From: Thiorhodovibrio litoralis
GTDB lineage: Bacteria > Pseudomonadota > Gammaproteobacteria > Chromatiales > Chromatiaceae
Direction of reading: 5' to 3'
Length of the DNA stretch: 64,000 bases
NCBI RefSeq assembly: GCF_033954455.1
Contig: NZ_CP121473.1
Span: forward strand, 2,094,501 to 2,158,500
The translations under genes and the position numbers were made by a program. This document shows, one piece after another, positions 56,433-64,000 of the stretch. The notes below the pieces were generated by a model that was not told the DNA's origin, made no database searches, and saw nothing but the letters and a program-made list of their open reading frames with translations. How positions within the stretch are numbered: position 1 is the stretch's first letter; each line of letters starts with the position of its first letter.

Positions 56433-56977
56433 ACAAGCTTTTACACCGATCTTTCCCGTCTTTACAGCGCGGCACAACGCTGCTCGAATTGCTGGTGACC
56501 ATCTCTATCGCCGCGATCCTTATGAGCGTGGCGGTGCCGAGTTTTCAAAGCATGATGCGCACAAATCGCATTGCCTCGGTGACAAATGAGATGGTGCGGG
56601 CATTGATGTTGGCGCGGTCAGAGGCGGTCTCTCGTGGGTTAAACGTATCGCTTTGTAACACTGCTAATCCTAACGCCGATTCGCCCAGTTGTGCGGGAGG
56701 TACTTGGGCTACTGGATGGATTGTATTCATAGACCAAAGCCCTTCAGATGGAATAATTGCAAATCCTAATCAAGATGTCTTACGAGTCGGATCGTTCAAT
56801 ATCGATGGCGCAGAGATAACCAGCAGCGACTATCCAAGCTATTTAACCTATGTGCCAACAGGGCGTCTCAATGGTAACTTTAGCGGTCCAAAAGTATTCA
56901 ATGTAACGGTCGATTCAGAACAAAAGGTCGTAGAAATTGAAAATACTGGTCGCGTGCGCTCGTATGATCCAGATTGA
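56429..56977 (+). CDS. FimT/GspH-type minor pseudopilin (copy 2)
   Basis: 182 residues, a paralogue of the preceding gene: leader cleavage after G15 in QRGTTLLELLVT, then NEMVRALMLARSEAVSRGLNV. The first 70 residues are very similar to copy 1 while the globular parts differ, so the pair arose by tandem duplication and then diverged. The start overlaps the stop of copy 1. The DNA after about 56650 becomes richer in A and T. Confidence 0.92.
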   Translation: MNKLLHRSFPSLQRGTTLLELLVTISIAAILMSVAVPSFQSMMRTNRIASVTNEMVRALMLARSEAVSRGLNVSLCNTANPNADSPSCAGGTWATGWIVFIDQSPSDGIIANPNQDVLRVGSFNIDGAEITSSDYPSYLTYVPTGRLNGNFSGPKVFNVTVDSEQKVVEIENTGRVRSYDPD

Positions 56978-57037
56978 AACGCCTGGCAAAATGTACGCTG
57001 GAAAACACAAATTCACGGCCAGTTTGGTAAGTATTAA

Positions 57038-57604
57038 ATGAAAAAACTGATTTTCAAGTTAAAAAAGGCTCCGGCCAATTTTCCATGCGGGTACTCATCT
57101 ATAATCCGTAGTGAGATTACAAGGCAGCGTGGCTTTACCCTGATCGAAGCACTCGTAGCAGCAATCGTCTTATCAGTAGGCTTGCTTGGTCTCGCCGGAC
57201 TTCAAGCAACTTCCCAAAAGTTAGCATATTCCGCAAACATTCGCAGTCAAGCAGTAAACCTCGGATTTGAAATCGGGGATGCGATTCGAGCGAATGCGGC
57301 GAATGCAAGCAGTTACAACGAAACATTGTCAGCCACATGCGCTCAAATCTATCCCCGTCCTGATACGGGTGACGCCGCCGCAGATGACCTTGACGAACTG
57401 GCTAACCGTATCGCGTGTTTGCTACCTGGGAACAGCGCTGGCGATTTGCCGCGTGCAGAAATAACAGTCAATAGTGACAACACAGCCGACATTAGCATCT
57501 TCTGGGATGAAAGTCGCGCTCGATTAGTCGATGATGATGGCCAAATCATTGCAGATGTTGCGGAAGATCAGCGGCAGGTTTATACGACACAAATACACTA
57601 CTAA
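57038..57604 (+). CDS. pilV: Type IV pilus minor pilin PilV
   Basis: 188 residues. The leader is long (32 residues) and ends in RQRGFTLIEALVAAIVLSVG, with glutamate at mature position 5; ALVAAIVLSVGLLGLAGLQ is typical of PilV. The globular part holds two cysteines (C109 and C135 approximately). It should sit in the priming complex with FimT, PilW, PilX and PilY1. It lies 60 bp after the second fimT. Confidence 0.92.
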   Translation: MKKLIFKLKKAPANFPCGYSSIIRSEITRQRGFTLIEALVAAIVLSVGLLGLAGLQATSQKLAYSANIRSQAVNLGFEIGDAIRANAANASSYNETLSATCAQIYPRPDTGDAAADDLDELANRIACLLPGNSAGDLPRAEITVNSDNTADISIFWDESRARLVDDDGQIIADVAEDQRQVYTTQIHY

Positions 57605-57664
57605 ACCTCTGGTTTGTAGAACGCACTTTATGATGCCGAACAACCAGTTTTTAAAATAGACACA

Positions 57665-59116
57665 ATGAATAATCGGTGTTTTATGAAAACCAATGTCAGG
57701 TTACGCTCTGCTCGTGGAGTGACAATGGTCGAGCTTTTAGTCGGCATGACCATCGGTCTTTTTCTGACCGGTGGGATCATTGCGCTCTTGCTTGGCACAA
57801 AGCAAAGTTATCGCTCTAATGAAGCGCTCTCAGAAGTGCAAGAAAACGGTCGTTTTGCAACAGAGCTATTAGCTCAACAGCTGCGGATGGCAGGTTCGCT
57901 TGGTTGCCAGCGATCCTTGATGTTGCAAAACACCGCAGCAACGCAAAATCCGTTGATGCATGATTTTGAGGCCAGGCCATTGCGTCTCTATAACACCTTA
58001 GCCCTAGTAAGCGATCCAGAACCGACGCCGCTAACACCAACCAGTTCCGAAGATGTTGGGTATTTGTGGCTGTACAATCTGAATGATCGACCTGCTGTTG
58101 AAGGCTTTGAAGGGGAAGGAACTTCCTTTGCGGCATCCTCCTCACATCCCACGAATCTTCCAATTTCAACGATTCTCTCTGGGCTCTCCGTATCAGAAGC
58201 AGAAACTGGCCAAGATATGGTGACAATTCGGGGGATCAATGGTCGAGGGGTTCCGGTTATAGGACAAGCCTCTCCATCAGTTGTTGGGAATACTGATGGC
58301 TCTCTTTATGTGCTAGGAATTGAAGGCGATGACGATGAATATGACGATGATGACGATTGCGTTTTTTTTCGCGCTACCTCCAATTCTGCTGCTATTTCCC
58401 TATGTATAGGCCAGATAGAAGTCGTCAGTACTTGCGAAAATGCAACAATTTTTCAAATTTCAGATGTTAATAGAAATACCCCCTGTGATGGAGTTCATGA
58501 AATAAAGTTTGAAGCCCTATCGCCTTCTAATGAAGACTTTTGGGAGCCTGGTAATTATGATTACCGCAATGGAGTAAATAATAATGTCGATCTCGGCGTC
58601 TTATATTCTCCTGAGACCAATCCTTGCCCAGCTCCAACTGGTAACGCGCGAAAAGCATTAATCACATCGGCACCTGCATCAATCTACTCACTTGATACTA
58701 GGATATATTATATCCGAAACAACTCGGAAAACCTGCCAGCTTTGTATATTAAAGAAGGGTTAAGGAATAGCGAACAGCTTATCTCCGGAGTTTTCAATCT
58801 TGCGATGTATTACGGTGACAATGTTAATGCTGAGGGCATGTCAACCCGAGAGCCGTCAATAGGTAGCTATGTTGAAGCTGATCAAGTGGCTGATTGGCGT
58901 GAAATCAATGCTGTGAAATTCTATATGTTGGCAGCAAATACAGCTCCCGAACTGAGCAATGCCGTAGATGAGCCCATGAAAATTACTTTCCCAGATATTG
59001 ATACCGCCGGGAATCCATTTGATGCTACATCGCTGAGTACAGATTTTCAGCGGCGCTTCTTTCAGTCTTTTTCGACAACGGTTTATCTCCGCAACAAACT
59101 GCCCTTTGATCCCTGA
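57665..59116 (+). CDS. pilW: Type IV pilus minor pilin PilW
   Basis: 483 residues. The class III leader ends at G18 (SARGVTMVELLVGMTIG) with E23 at mature position 5; YRSNEALSEVQENGRFA and LLAQQLRMAGSLGCQRS are typical of PilW. An ATG at 57683 is a possible later start. The globular part is long and has an acidic loop (DDDEYDDDDD, near 220) that could bind calcium. The gene is clearly AT-rich compared with its surroundings. Confidence 0.93.
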   Translation: MNNRCFMKTNVRLRSARGVTMVELLVGMTIGLFLTGGIIALLLGTKQSYRSNEALSEVQENGRFATELLAQQLRMAGSLGCQRSLMLQNTAATQNPLMHDFEARPLRLYNTLALVSDPEPTPLTPTSSEDVGYLWLYNLNDRPAVEGFEGEGTSFAASSSHPTNLPISTILSGLSVSEAETGQDMVTIRGINGRGVPVIGQASPSVVGNTDGSLYVLGIEGDDDEYDDDDDCVFFRATSNSAAISLCIGQIEVVSTCENATIFQISDVNRNTPCDGVHEIKFEALSPSNEDFWEPGNYDYRNGVNNNVDLGVLYSPETNPCPAPTGNARKALITSAPASIYSLDTRIYYIRNNSENLPALYIKEGLRNSEQLISGVFNLAMYYGDNVNAEGMSTREPSIGSYVEADQVADWREINAVKFYMLAANTAPELSNAVDEPMKITFPDIDTAGNPFDATSLSTDFQRRFFQSFSTTVYLRNKLPFDP

Positions 59117-59209
59117 TGCGTCGATGAATATCGAGTCTATGTTTTTTCCGAAAGCGGCTTAACCCATATCAACTAACAACAGAAAGCCATAATTTTTACC
59201 AGGTGCTTA

Positions 59210-59689
59210 ATGCTTATGATAACGCTAAACCAAAATCAAGCGGGCGTCGTTTTAGTTATTGGATTAATCTTCCTACTAGTGATGACGATCATAGGCGTAA
59301 CAGCGGTGACAAATTCAACCTTCCAAGAGCGCATGGCAAGGAATACAAGCGAGCGTAGAACTGTTTTTCAAGCCGCTGAAAGCGCACTGATTGCTGGGGA
59401 AAATCAAGTTATGAGCGCTGCTAGCTGTAATGCAGTAAAGGCGCTTTTTGCTAGCGATGGAATACCAGATCCAGACTCTATGGATAGCGAGACCAGTGGC
59501 ACTTTTCTTATAAATGGTATTCCTCGAAACAGCGCAGAAGATTTTGACGAACTTGGCAGACCTTGCAGTGACACATCCAGCGGCGTCGATTGCGCATTTT
59601 ACCGCGTTACTGGAGTCGGAAAAGCTGATAATGGCGCTGTAGTGGTGCTTGAATCGACTGTGTTTAAAAACTGCGGGACAGAAATTTAG
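59210..59689 (+). CDS. pilX: Type IV pilus minor pilin PilX
   Basis: 159 residues. The start QAGVVLVIGLIFLLVMTIIG is the PilX kind, in which mature position 5 is not glutamate. NSTFQERMARNTSERRTVFQ and AAESALIAGE follow as in PilX. It lies between pilW and pilY1. Absence of Glu5 is normal for PilX and not a defect. Confidence 0.92.
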   Translation: MLMITLNQNQAGVVLVIGLIFLLVMTIIGVTAVTNSTFQERMARNTSERRTVFQAAESALIAGENQVMSAASCNAVKALFASDGIPDPDSMDSETSGTFLINGIPRNSAEDFDELGRPCSDTSSGVDCAFYRVTGVGKADNGAVVVLESTVFKNCGTEI

Positions 59690-59766
59690 TAGTTTTTTGC
59701 TTTGCTTAACAAAAGAAAAATACTAAACCGAAAAAATCTCACTACAGATCAAATGCTTTTAACACA

Positions 59767-62700
59767 ATGCGAGTGTTCAACATGAAAAAGAATTCTTTTT
59801 CGATCCTTCAGCGTAAAGCTAAAATTTCTCATTTTTGGGTTGCTGCCGGCATCACGATCTCAACCGGCGCAATGAGCAACGAGCCAACCCAAATTCCTCT
59901 GTTTCTGAGTGGCATGGCACCAGTTAAACCCAATATCGTGCTGTCAATTGACGACTCCGGTAGCATGGATTCTGAACTGCTTGTGCCGACTAATGATGGA
60001 GCGCTTTGGTGGCGTACTGACGACTTCGACAGTTTTGTGGGGCTGGATGCGAACGACGACGCCGAGTCAGGCATTCTGAACTTCAACAAGGTTGGCGGGG
60101 CAAATGGTGATTGGAAAAAATATATTTATCTTTTCCCTAACGGTACAGGGGATGGGAAGCGTGTATATGGCGACAGTAGTAATGATCACTATGCCATACC
60201 ACCTATCGGACCGTTAGCCTTTGCTCGAAGTCCGGATTACAACGGCATGTATTATGACCCGGCCATAAACTACGAGCCTTGGCCTTCAGAAGGTGGGCAT
60301 ACCTTTAGCGATGCGCCAGCCGCTTCTGCGCCTTCTGATCCGGTAAAAGGGTCATCGACCTTTAATTTAACTGTCGTGCATCGGGATACAGATGGTAACG
60401 CAAAATTTCGCATACAAGAAGATCAAGTGATTCCCGCTGGTACTGTTCTGAATGATGATGGTGCTTGGCGGGAGCTGTCCACGGACGAAAAATGGGGTGA
60501 AGATAACGAAGAAGGAACCGACAGTTTTGGAATTGAATATTATCCTGCAACATATTATTTGAAAGAACCCACCTTAGCAGGTGGGGAATACCAAATTGAA
60601 AATAAAAGCGGTGTGGTGGTTACGAATACTTGTGACAACCCCCAAGCAGAACATTACACTTGGTATGAAAATCGGCCCAGCTCACTTGTCTCGATTGGAA
60701 CTGACGCAGCGCGCGTTGATTCTCTCGCGTATGATGGTGGGTGTTTACAGCGGATTGAAATCCAATCAGCTGACGATGAGCCTTTTCCATCTGGGCGCAG
60801 CTATGACGATGAAATTCAAAATTTCGCGAATTGGTTCACTTACTATCGGAAACGCCATATCGCGACTCGCGCAGGTATTGGACTCGCTTTTGAGGAGCTA
60901 GAAGGTCTCCGTATCGGTGCTTTTACCATCAATAGCCGCTCCCTGCGAGGAGTTTGGGACTATGATACCTCGGCTGATCGGGAAGACTTTTTTGACTACA
61001 TCTACGGTCGCGGAGGCAATAGTGGCGGCACACCAAACCGCTACGCGTTAAAATATGCGGGGGATCAATTTAACAGCAACAGCAACCTAATCACCCATGA
61101 GTGTCAACAAAACTTCACTCTTCTATTTACAGATGGTTTCTCGAATCCTGATAATACCAGTGTCGGAAACCAGGACGAAAATATGGGTGAACCCTATGAG
61201 GACAGCTACAGTAATACCATTGCCGATGTCGCAATGAAATACTATAAGAATCGTTTGCGCACAGGTCTTACTGCTGGACTCTCGCCAGTGGCCCCTGGCT
61301 GTCCGACCAATACCACCGACTACATCGGCCCGCTCGATTGCAACAAAAATCTCCACATGGTGACCTTTGGAATAACCCTTGGCGCGCAGGGCCATCTATT
61401 CGGAGTCACCCATGAGAGCGTTGAAGACGCTTACGATGATCCGCCTGTGTGGCAAAACCCGACGGAAATGCGTAACCCGGTACAAGTCGATGATCTCTAC
61501 CACGCAGCGGTTAATTCCAAGGGGCAGATGTTAAATGCCCGCAATGCCCAAGAACTGGTCACCAAACTGGGCGAAGCGTTGCAGCTTATTGTCAAACGAA
61601 CCGAAGGCACCGCATCGGCAGTCGCCGTTAGTACCGCGCGGCTTGATGCAGGCACACTTGCGTTCGCGGCTAGTTTTAGCAGCTCAAGCTGGGCCGGTAA
61701 GCTGGAAGCGCTGTCTGTAAGTCAAGACGGCCTATCGGAAACAGCTGTCTGGTCAACCGAGGACGAAGGAAAAATTCCATACGCGGACTCTCGGGTTATC
61801 TACACGACAGTTGATGGCACCGTGGAGGAGTTCGACTGGGATGAATTGAACAGCAGTCAAATTAGCACCTTGGAATCTTACGGCTATAACGAGAATATCG
61901 TCGATTGGCTTCGTGGTGATCAAACGAATGAAGAGGCGCAAGGCGGAACTCTGCGCGATCGCCCCCATCCGCTCGGAGATATCGTTAATTCCAACCCCTT
62001 TTATGATGAGAGCACTTCCACTCTTTATGTTGGAGCGAACGACGGCATGCTCCATGCGTTTGATGCCACAAAAGAAAATGGAGGCACGGAAAAATTCGCT
62101 TATATTCCAGAGGCAGTGCTTGAGAATCTTAGCGGAATTAGCAGTACAAACTACAGCCACCAATACTCAGTCGATGGTTCTGCAACAGTCACGACTGTTG
62201 ATGGTCGTCGCATTTTGATAGGCACGCTTGGTGCGGGTGGTCGCGGAATTTTTGCCCTGGATGTTACTGATCCTGACAATTTCGATGCCAGCGATGTGCT
62301 TTGGGACCATACCGCGTCGGACACAGGTTTTAGCGAACTCGGCTACATGGTGGGGCAGATGAGTGCTGGCAGCATTATTGGGCAGTGGAATGGATCAACT
62401 GTGGTCGTCTTTGGCAATGGTGTCGCAAGCGGTCAAGGGGCTTGGCTATTCGCCGTAAACGCCAAAACAGGCGCCTTGGAAGCGAAATTGAATCTTGGAA
62501 GTGGCAGTGATAATGGGCTTGGCGGAGCGGCGCTGCTGCTTGATTCTGATCGCAATATCTATGCGGCCTATGCTGGAGACCAAAAAGGAAATCTTTGGAA
62601 AGTTGATTTCACCGGTTCAACCTTGCAAACAACCGCAAATGGAGATCCGTTGTTTTCCGCGGAAGATAGCGATGGAGATGCGCAACCAATTACTGCGGCA

Positions 62701-63414
62701 CCGAATGTGGGTCGCCATCCAGAGTCGGGGTACATTGTTGCTTTTGGTACCGGGCAATATATCTACTCAAGTGATATCGGGGATGAATCGGTGCAAACGA
62801 TATATGGAATTTGGGATTCAGCCACTCTCACTACAAGCGAGGATAGCATGGTATGGACGGGCGGGGAGGCTGATCCTGCGGATCGTGAAGATCTACTGGC
62901 TCAGTCGCTTCGCAATGAGGATGTCATTCATGGCGTAACATGGAGGACAGTTACTGAAAACGAGATGGACTGGTCTAGCAAGCGAGGATGGTATGTTGAC
63001 CTCATCTCCCCTGAATACGGAGAGATTGGTGAGCGGGTTGTTTATCGCCCTGCGGTCAACTCTAGCACTGGTGTCGTTCGCTTTACCAGTGTAGTACCCG
63101 AAGTTTCGGTTGACGCTTGCAAACCTGGCGGTGCGGATCGCTGGTTCACAGATGTCGATATTGCTTCCGGGGGAATCTCAAGCTGGACTCGCTTCGATGT
63201 GACCGGAGCTGATGGGGAAGGCCCTGATGGAGTTTTTGATAACTCTGATATGAAAGATGGTGTGAGATATACCAGCCAGAAGATGGAAATGGGTGGTGCA
63301 ACCGCGAGCGTGGGCGATGGAAACGACGAACTTGTGATCACGGGCGGCGCCGGTCAGCCAATTACCACTGGAATCGGAGGCCCACCTCGGCAAAGTTGGC
63401 GGCAACTTCGTTAA
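59767..63414 (+). CDS. pilY1: Type IV pilus tip adhesin PilY1
   Basis: 1215 residues, near the usual size. A signal region (AGITISTGAMS, about 28-38; the second ATG at 59782 is an alternative start) leads into a von Willebrand A domain with the MIDAS motif DDSGSMDSEL near 62-71 and FTLLFTDGFSNPD. The C-terminal beta-propeller has NPFYDESTSTLYVGANDGML, HAFDATKEN and the calcium-loop-like DSDRNIYAAYAGDQ. PilY1 caps the pilus, helps extension and senses surfaces. It ends the pilV-W-X-Y1 run. No strong ribosome binding site is seen. Confidence 0.95.
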   Translation: MRVFNMKKNSFSILQRKAKISHFWVAAGITISTGAMSNEPTQIPLFLSGMAPVKPNIVLSIDDSGSMDSELLVPTNDGALWWRTDDFDSFVGLDANDDAESGILNFNKVGGANGDWKKYIYLFPNGTGDGKRVYGDSSNDHYAIPPIGPLAFARSPDYNGMYYDPAINYEPWPSEGGHTFSDAPAASAPSDPVKGSSTFNLTVVHRDTDGNAKFRIQEDQVIPAGTVLNDDGAWRELSTDEKWGEDNEEGTDSFGIEYYPATYYLKEPTLAGGEYQIENKSGVVVTNTCDNPQAEHYTWYENRPSSLVSIGTDAARVDSLAYDGGCLQRIEIQSADDEPFPSGRSYDDEIQNFANWFTYYRKRHIATRAGIGLAFEELEGLRIGAFTINSRSLRGVWDYDTSADREDFFDYIYGRGGNSGGTPNRYALKYAGDQFNSNSNLITHECQQNFTLLFTDGFSNPDNTSVGNQDENMGEPYEDSYSNTIADVAMKYYKNRLRTGLTAGLSPVAPGCPTNTTDYIGPLDCNKNLHMVTFGITLGAQGHLFGVTHESVEDAYDDPPVWQNPTEMRNPVQVDDLYHAAVNSKGQMLNARNAQELVTKLGEALQLIVKRTEGTASAVAVSTARLDAGTLAFAASFSSSSWAGKLEALSVSQDGLSETAVWSTEDEGKIPYADSRVIYTTVDGTVEEFDWDELNSSQISTLESYGYNENIVDWLRGDQTNEEAQGGTLRDRPHPLGDIVNSNPFYDESTSTLYVGANDGMLHAFDATKENGGTEKFAYIPEAVLENLSGISSTNYSHQYSVDGSATVTTVDGRRILIGTLGAGGRGIFALDVTDPDNFDASDVLWDHTASDTGFSELGYMVGQMSAGSIIGQWNGSTVVVFGNGVASGQGAWLFAVNAKTGALEAKLNLGSGSDNGLGGAALLLDSDRNIYAAYAGDQKGNLWKVDFTGSTLQTTANGDPLFSAEDSDGDAQPITAAPNVGRHPESGYIVAFGTGQYIYSSDIGDESVQTIYGIWDSATLTTSEDSMVWTGGEADPADREDLLAQSLRNEDVIHGVTWRTVTENEMDWSSKRGWYVDLISPEYGEIGERVVYRPAVNSSTGVVRFTSVVPEVSVDACKPGGADRWFTDVDIASGGISSWTRFDVTGADGEGPDGVFDNSDMKDGVRYTSQKMEMGGATASVGDGNDELVITGGAGQPITTGIGGPPRQSWRQLR

Positions 63415-63469
63415 GCGAGACGTCAGTAGTATTGACTACTGAGGAAAAGGAGGAAAAGGGAGGAAAAGG

Positions 63470-63535
63470 GGCCTGGGTCGAATTGTTGTTCGCACTAATT
63501 CTAAACGAAACGCATCCTTCAATTTAACCCAGGCC
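63470..63535. repeat. Inverted repeat between pilY1 and pilE
   Basis: GGCCTGGGT at 63470-63478 and ACCCAGGCC at 63527-63535 are perfect complements with a 48-base spacer. A run of AGGAAAAGG-type repeats (63441-63469) lies directly before it. There is no T run, so it is not a standard terminator. Confidence 0.6.
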
Positions 63536-63588
63536 TACTCAATTCTTGCAGGGCAACCAATAAACTGATACTCAAACAGGGTTTGTTC

Positions 63589-64000
63589 ATGGTTAAGATT
63601 TCCATTCATCGCGGCTTCACGCTGATTGAACTCATGATCACGGTCGCAATCGTCGGCATACTCGCCGCCATCGCTTATCCTTCTTACCAGGAGCATGTGT
63701 TGAAATCTTGGCGTGCCAATGCGGCAAGTTGTCTACTTGAAATGGCGAATCGCATGGAGCGGCGGTATACCGGGAGTTCCAGCTATGCTGCTCCGACGGA
63801 TGACGCCCTGACCACATCCGGCTGCGCCACTGAGGGCGATATGCCAGGTCGCTACGGTTTCGCTTATAACGGCACGCCGAACGCCACCACCTTTCAAATC
63901 GATGCTACTCCTGAAAGTGATGGGCCTCAAGTCAGCGACGACTGCGGAACTTTGACCATCAACCAATGGGGGCAAAAAGGAGCAGCGGGAGCCGATCCTA
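63589..64000 (+). CDS. pilE: Type IV pilin PilE-like (partial, C-terminus beyond right edge)
   Basis: 137 codons are visible. [20 protein letters not shown] has cleavage after G9 and glutamate at mature position 5; [18 protein letters not shown] and [18 protein letters not shown] are typical of PilE minor pilins of the pilV-W-X-Y1-E cluster. The disulfide cysteines C49 and C79 (approximately) and a later [10 protein letters not shown] near the end are present. The stop codon is not reached. Confidence 0.93.
   Translation, partial: MVKISIHRGFTLIELMITVAIVGILAAIAYPSYQEHVLKSWRANAASCLLEMANRMERRYTGSSSYAAPTDDALTTSGCATEGDMPGRYGFAYNGTPNATTFQIDATPESDGPQVSDDCGTLTINQWGQKGAAGADP

Noticed and set aside
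59210-59250. PilX without glutamate at mature position 5 as a defective pilin
   Set aside because: PilX proteins commonly lack this residue.

Overview
The window looks like a chromosomal segment of a gammaproteobacterium, most probably a purple sulfur bacterium of the Chromatiaceae. The main reason is the membrane-linked [NiFe] hydrogenase operon (11.35-16.9 kb), whose order small subunit - isp1 - isp2 - large subunit is the layout described for the hyn locus of Thiocapsa and Allochromatium. The dksA-gluQ pair, the guaB-guaA-tadA run, pbpC, and the minor-pilin/pilY1 cluster also fit gammaproteobacteria. Most of the DNA is GC-rich; the pilus cluster at 56.7-63.4 kb and parts of 52.6-55.6 kb are visibly richer in A and T. 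I saw no tRNA, rRNA, CRISPR array or insertion sequence.

Layout. 0-5.5 kb, mostly minus strand: a type I restriction-modification locus (hsdR, and hsdM running off the left edge) with a Phd/PIN toxin-antitoxin pair between the two genes, and behind it a decayed second hsdM start preceded by an XRE antitoxin-like gene. 5.6-11.2 kb: a chemoreceptor with a duplicated sensor module, convergent with a hybrid histidine kinase. 11.35-16.9 kb: hupH-hynS-isp1-isp2-hynL, joined by overlapping stop and start codons behind an FNR-like box. 17-25.4 kb: an unknown alanine-rich protein, a PAS-GGDEF-EAL protein, a DUF2076 protein, ssb, pbpC, and a DASS-type permease. 25.7-32 kb: a membrane protein with its own promoter and terminator, then two divergent operons of uncharacterised membrane proteins, two carrying DUF3592-like domains and one also an L7/L12-like helix motif.

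32.4-36 kb: tadA, guaA and guaB. 36.3-39.4 kb: a lipoprotein, a small membrane protein and a DUF5610 protein. 39.6-44.7 kb: glycogen phosphorylase and phosphoketolase. 44.8-47.9 kb: gluQ, dksA, a CbbY-like phosphatase and an SCP2-domain protein. 48.1-52.3 kb: a lipid-modification operon (FAD oxidoreductase, DUF1365, cyclopropane-fatty-acid-synthase-like enzyme, DUF2919). 52.6-55.6 kb: a graveyard of toxin-antitoxin and nuclease-like genes, several broken by single in-frame stop codons, with one intact ParDE pair. 55.9-64 kb: type IV pilus minor pilins (two FimT/GspH copies, PilV, PilW, PilX), the PilY1 adhesin and a PilE-type pilin cut by the right edge.

The least explained signal is a set of strictly periodic short tandem repeats. 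At three gene ends (25380, 37922, 42264) the TGA stop codon is itself the first copy of a 13- or 15-bp repeat with a TGATC-like core. A related 15-bp repeat lies in frame inside a gene at 31.75 kb, a 12-bp repeat lies in frame inside the fatty-acid enzyme, and a 13-bp repeat sits in a 5' leader at 17.6 kb.
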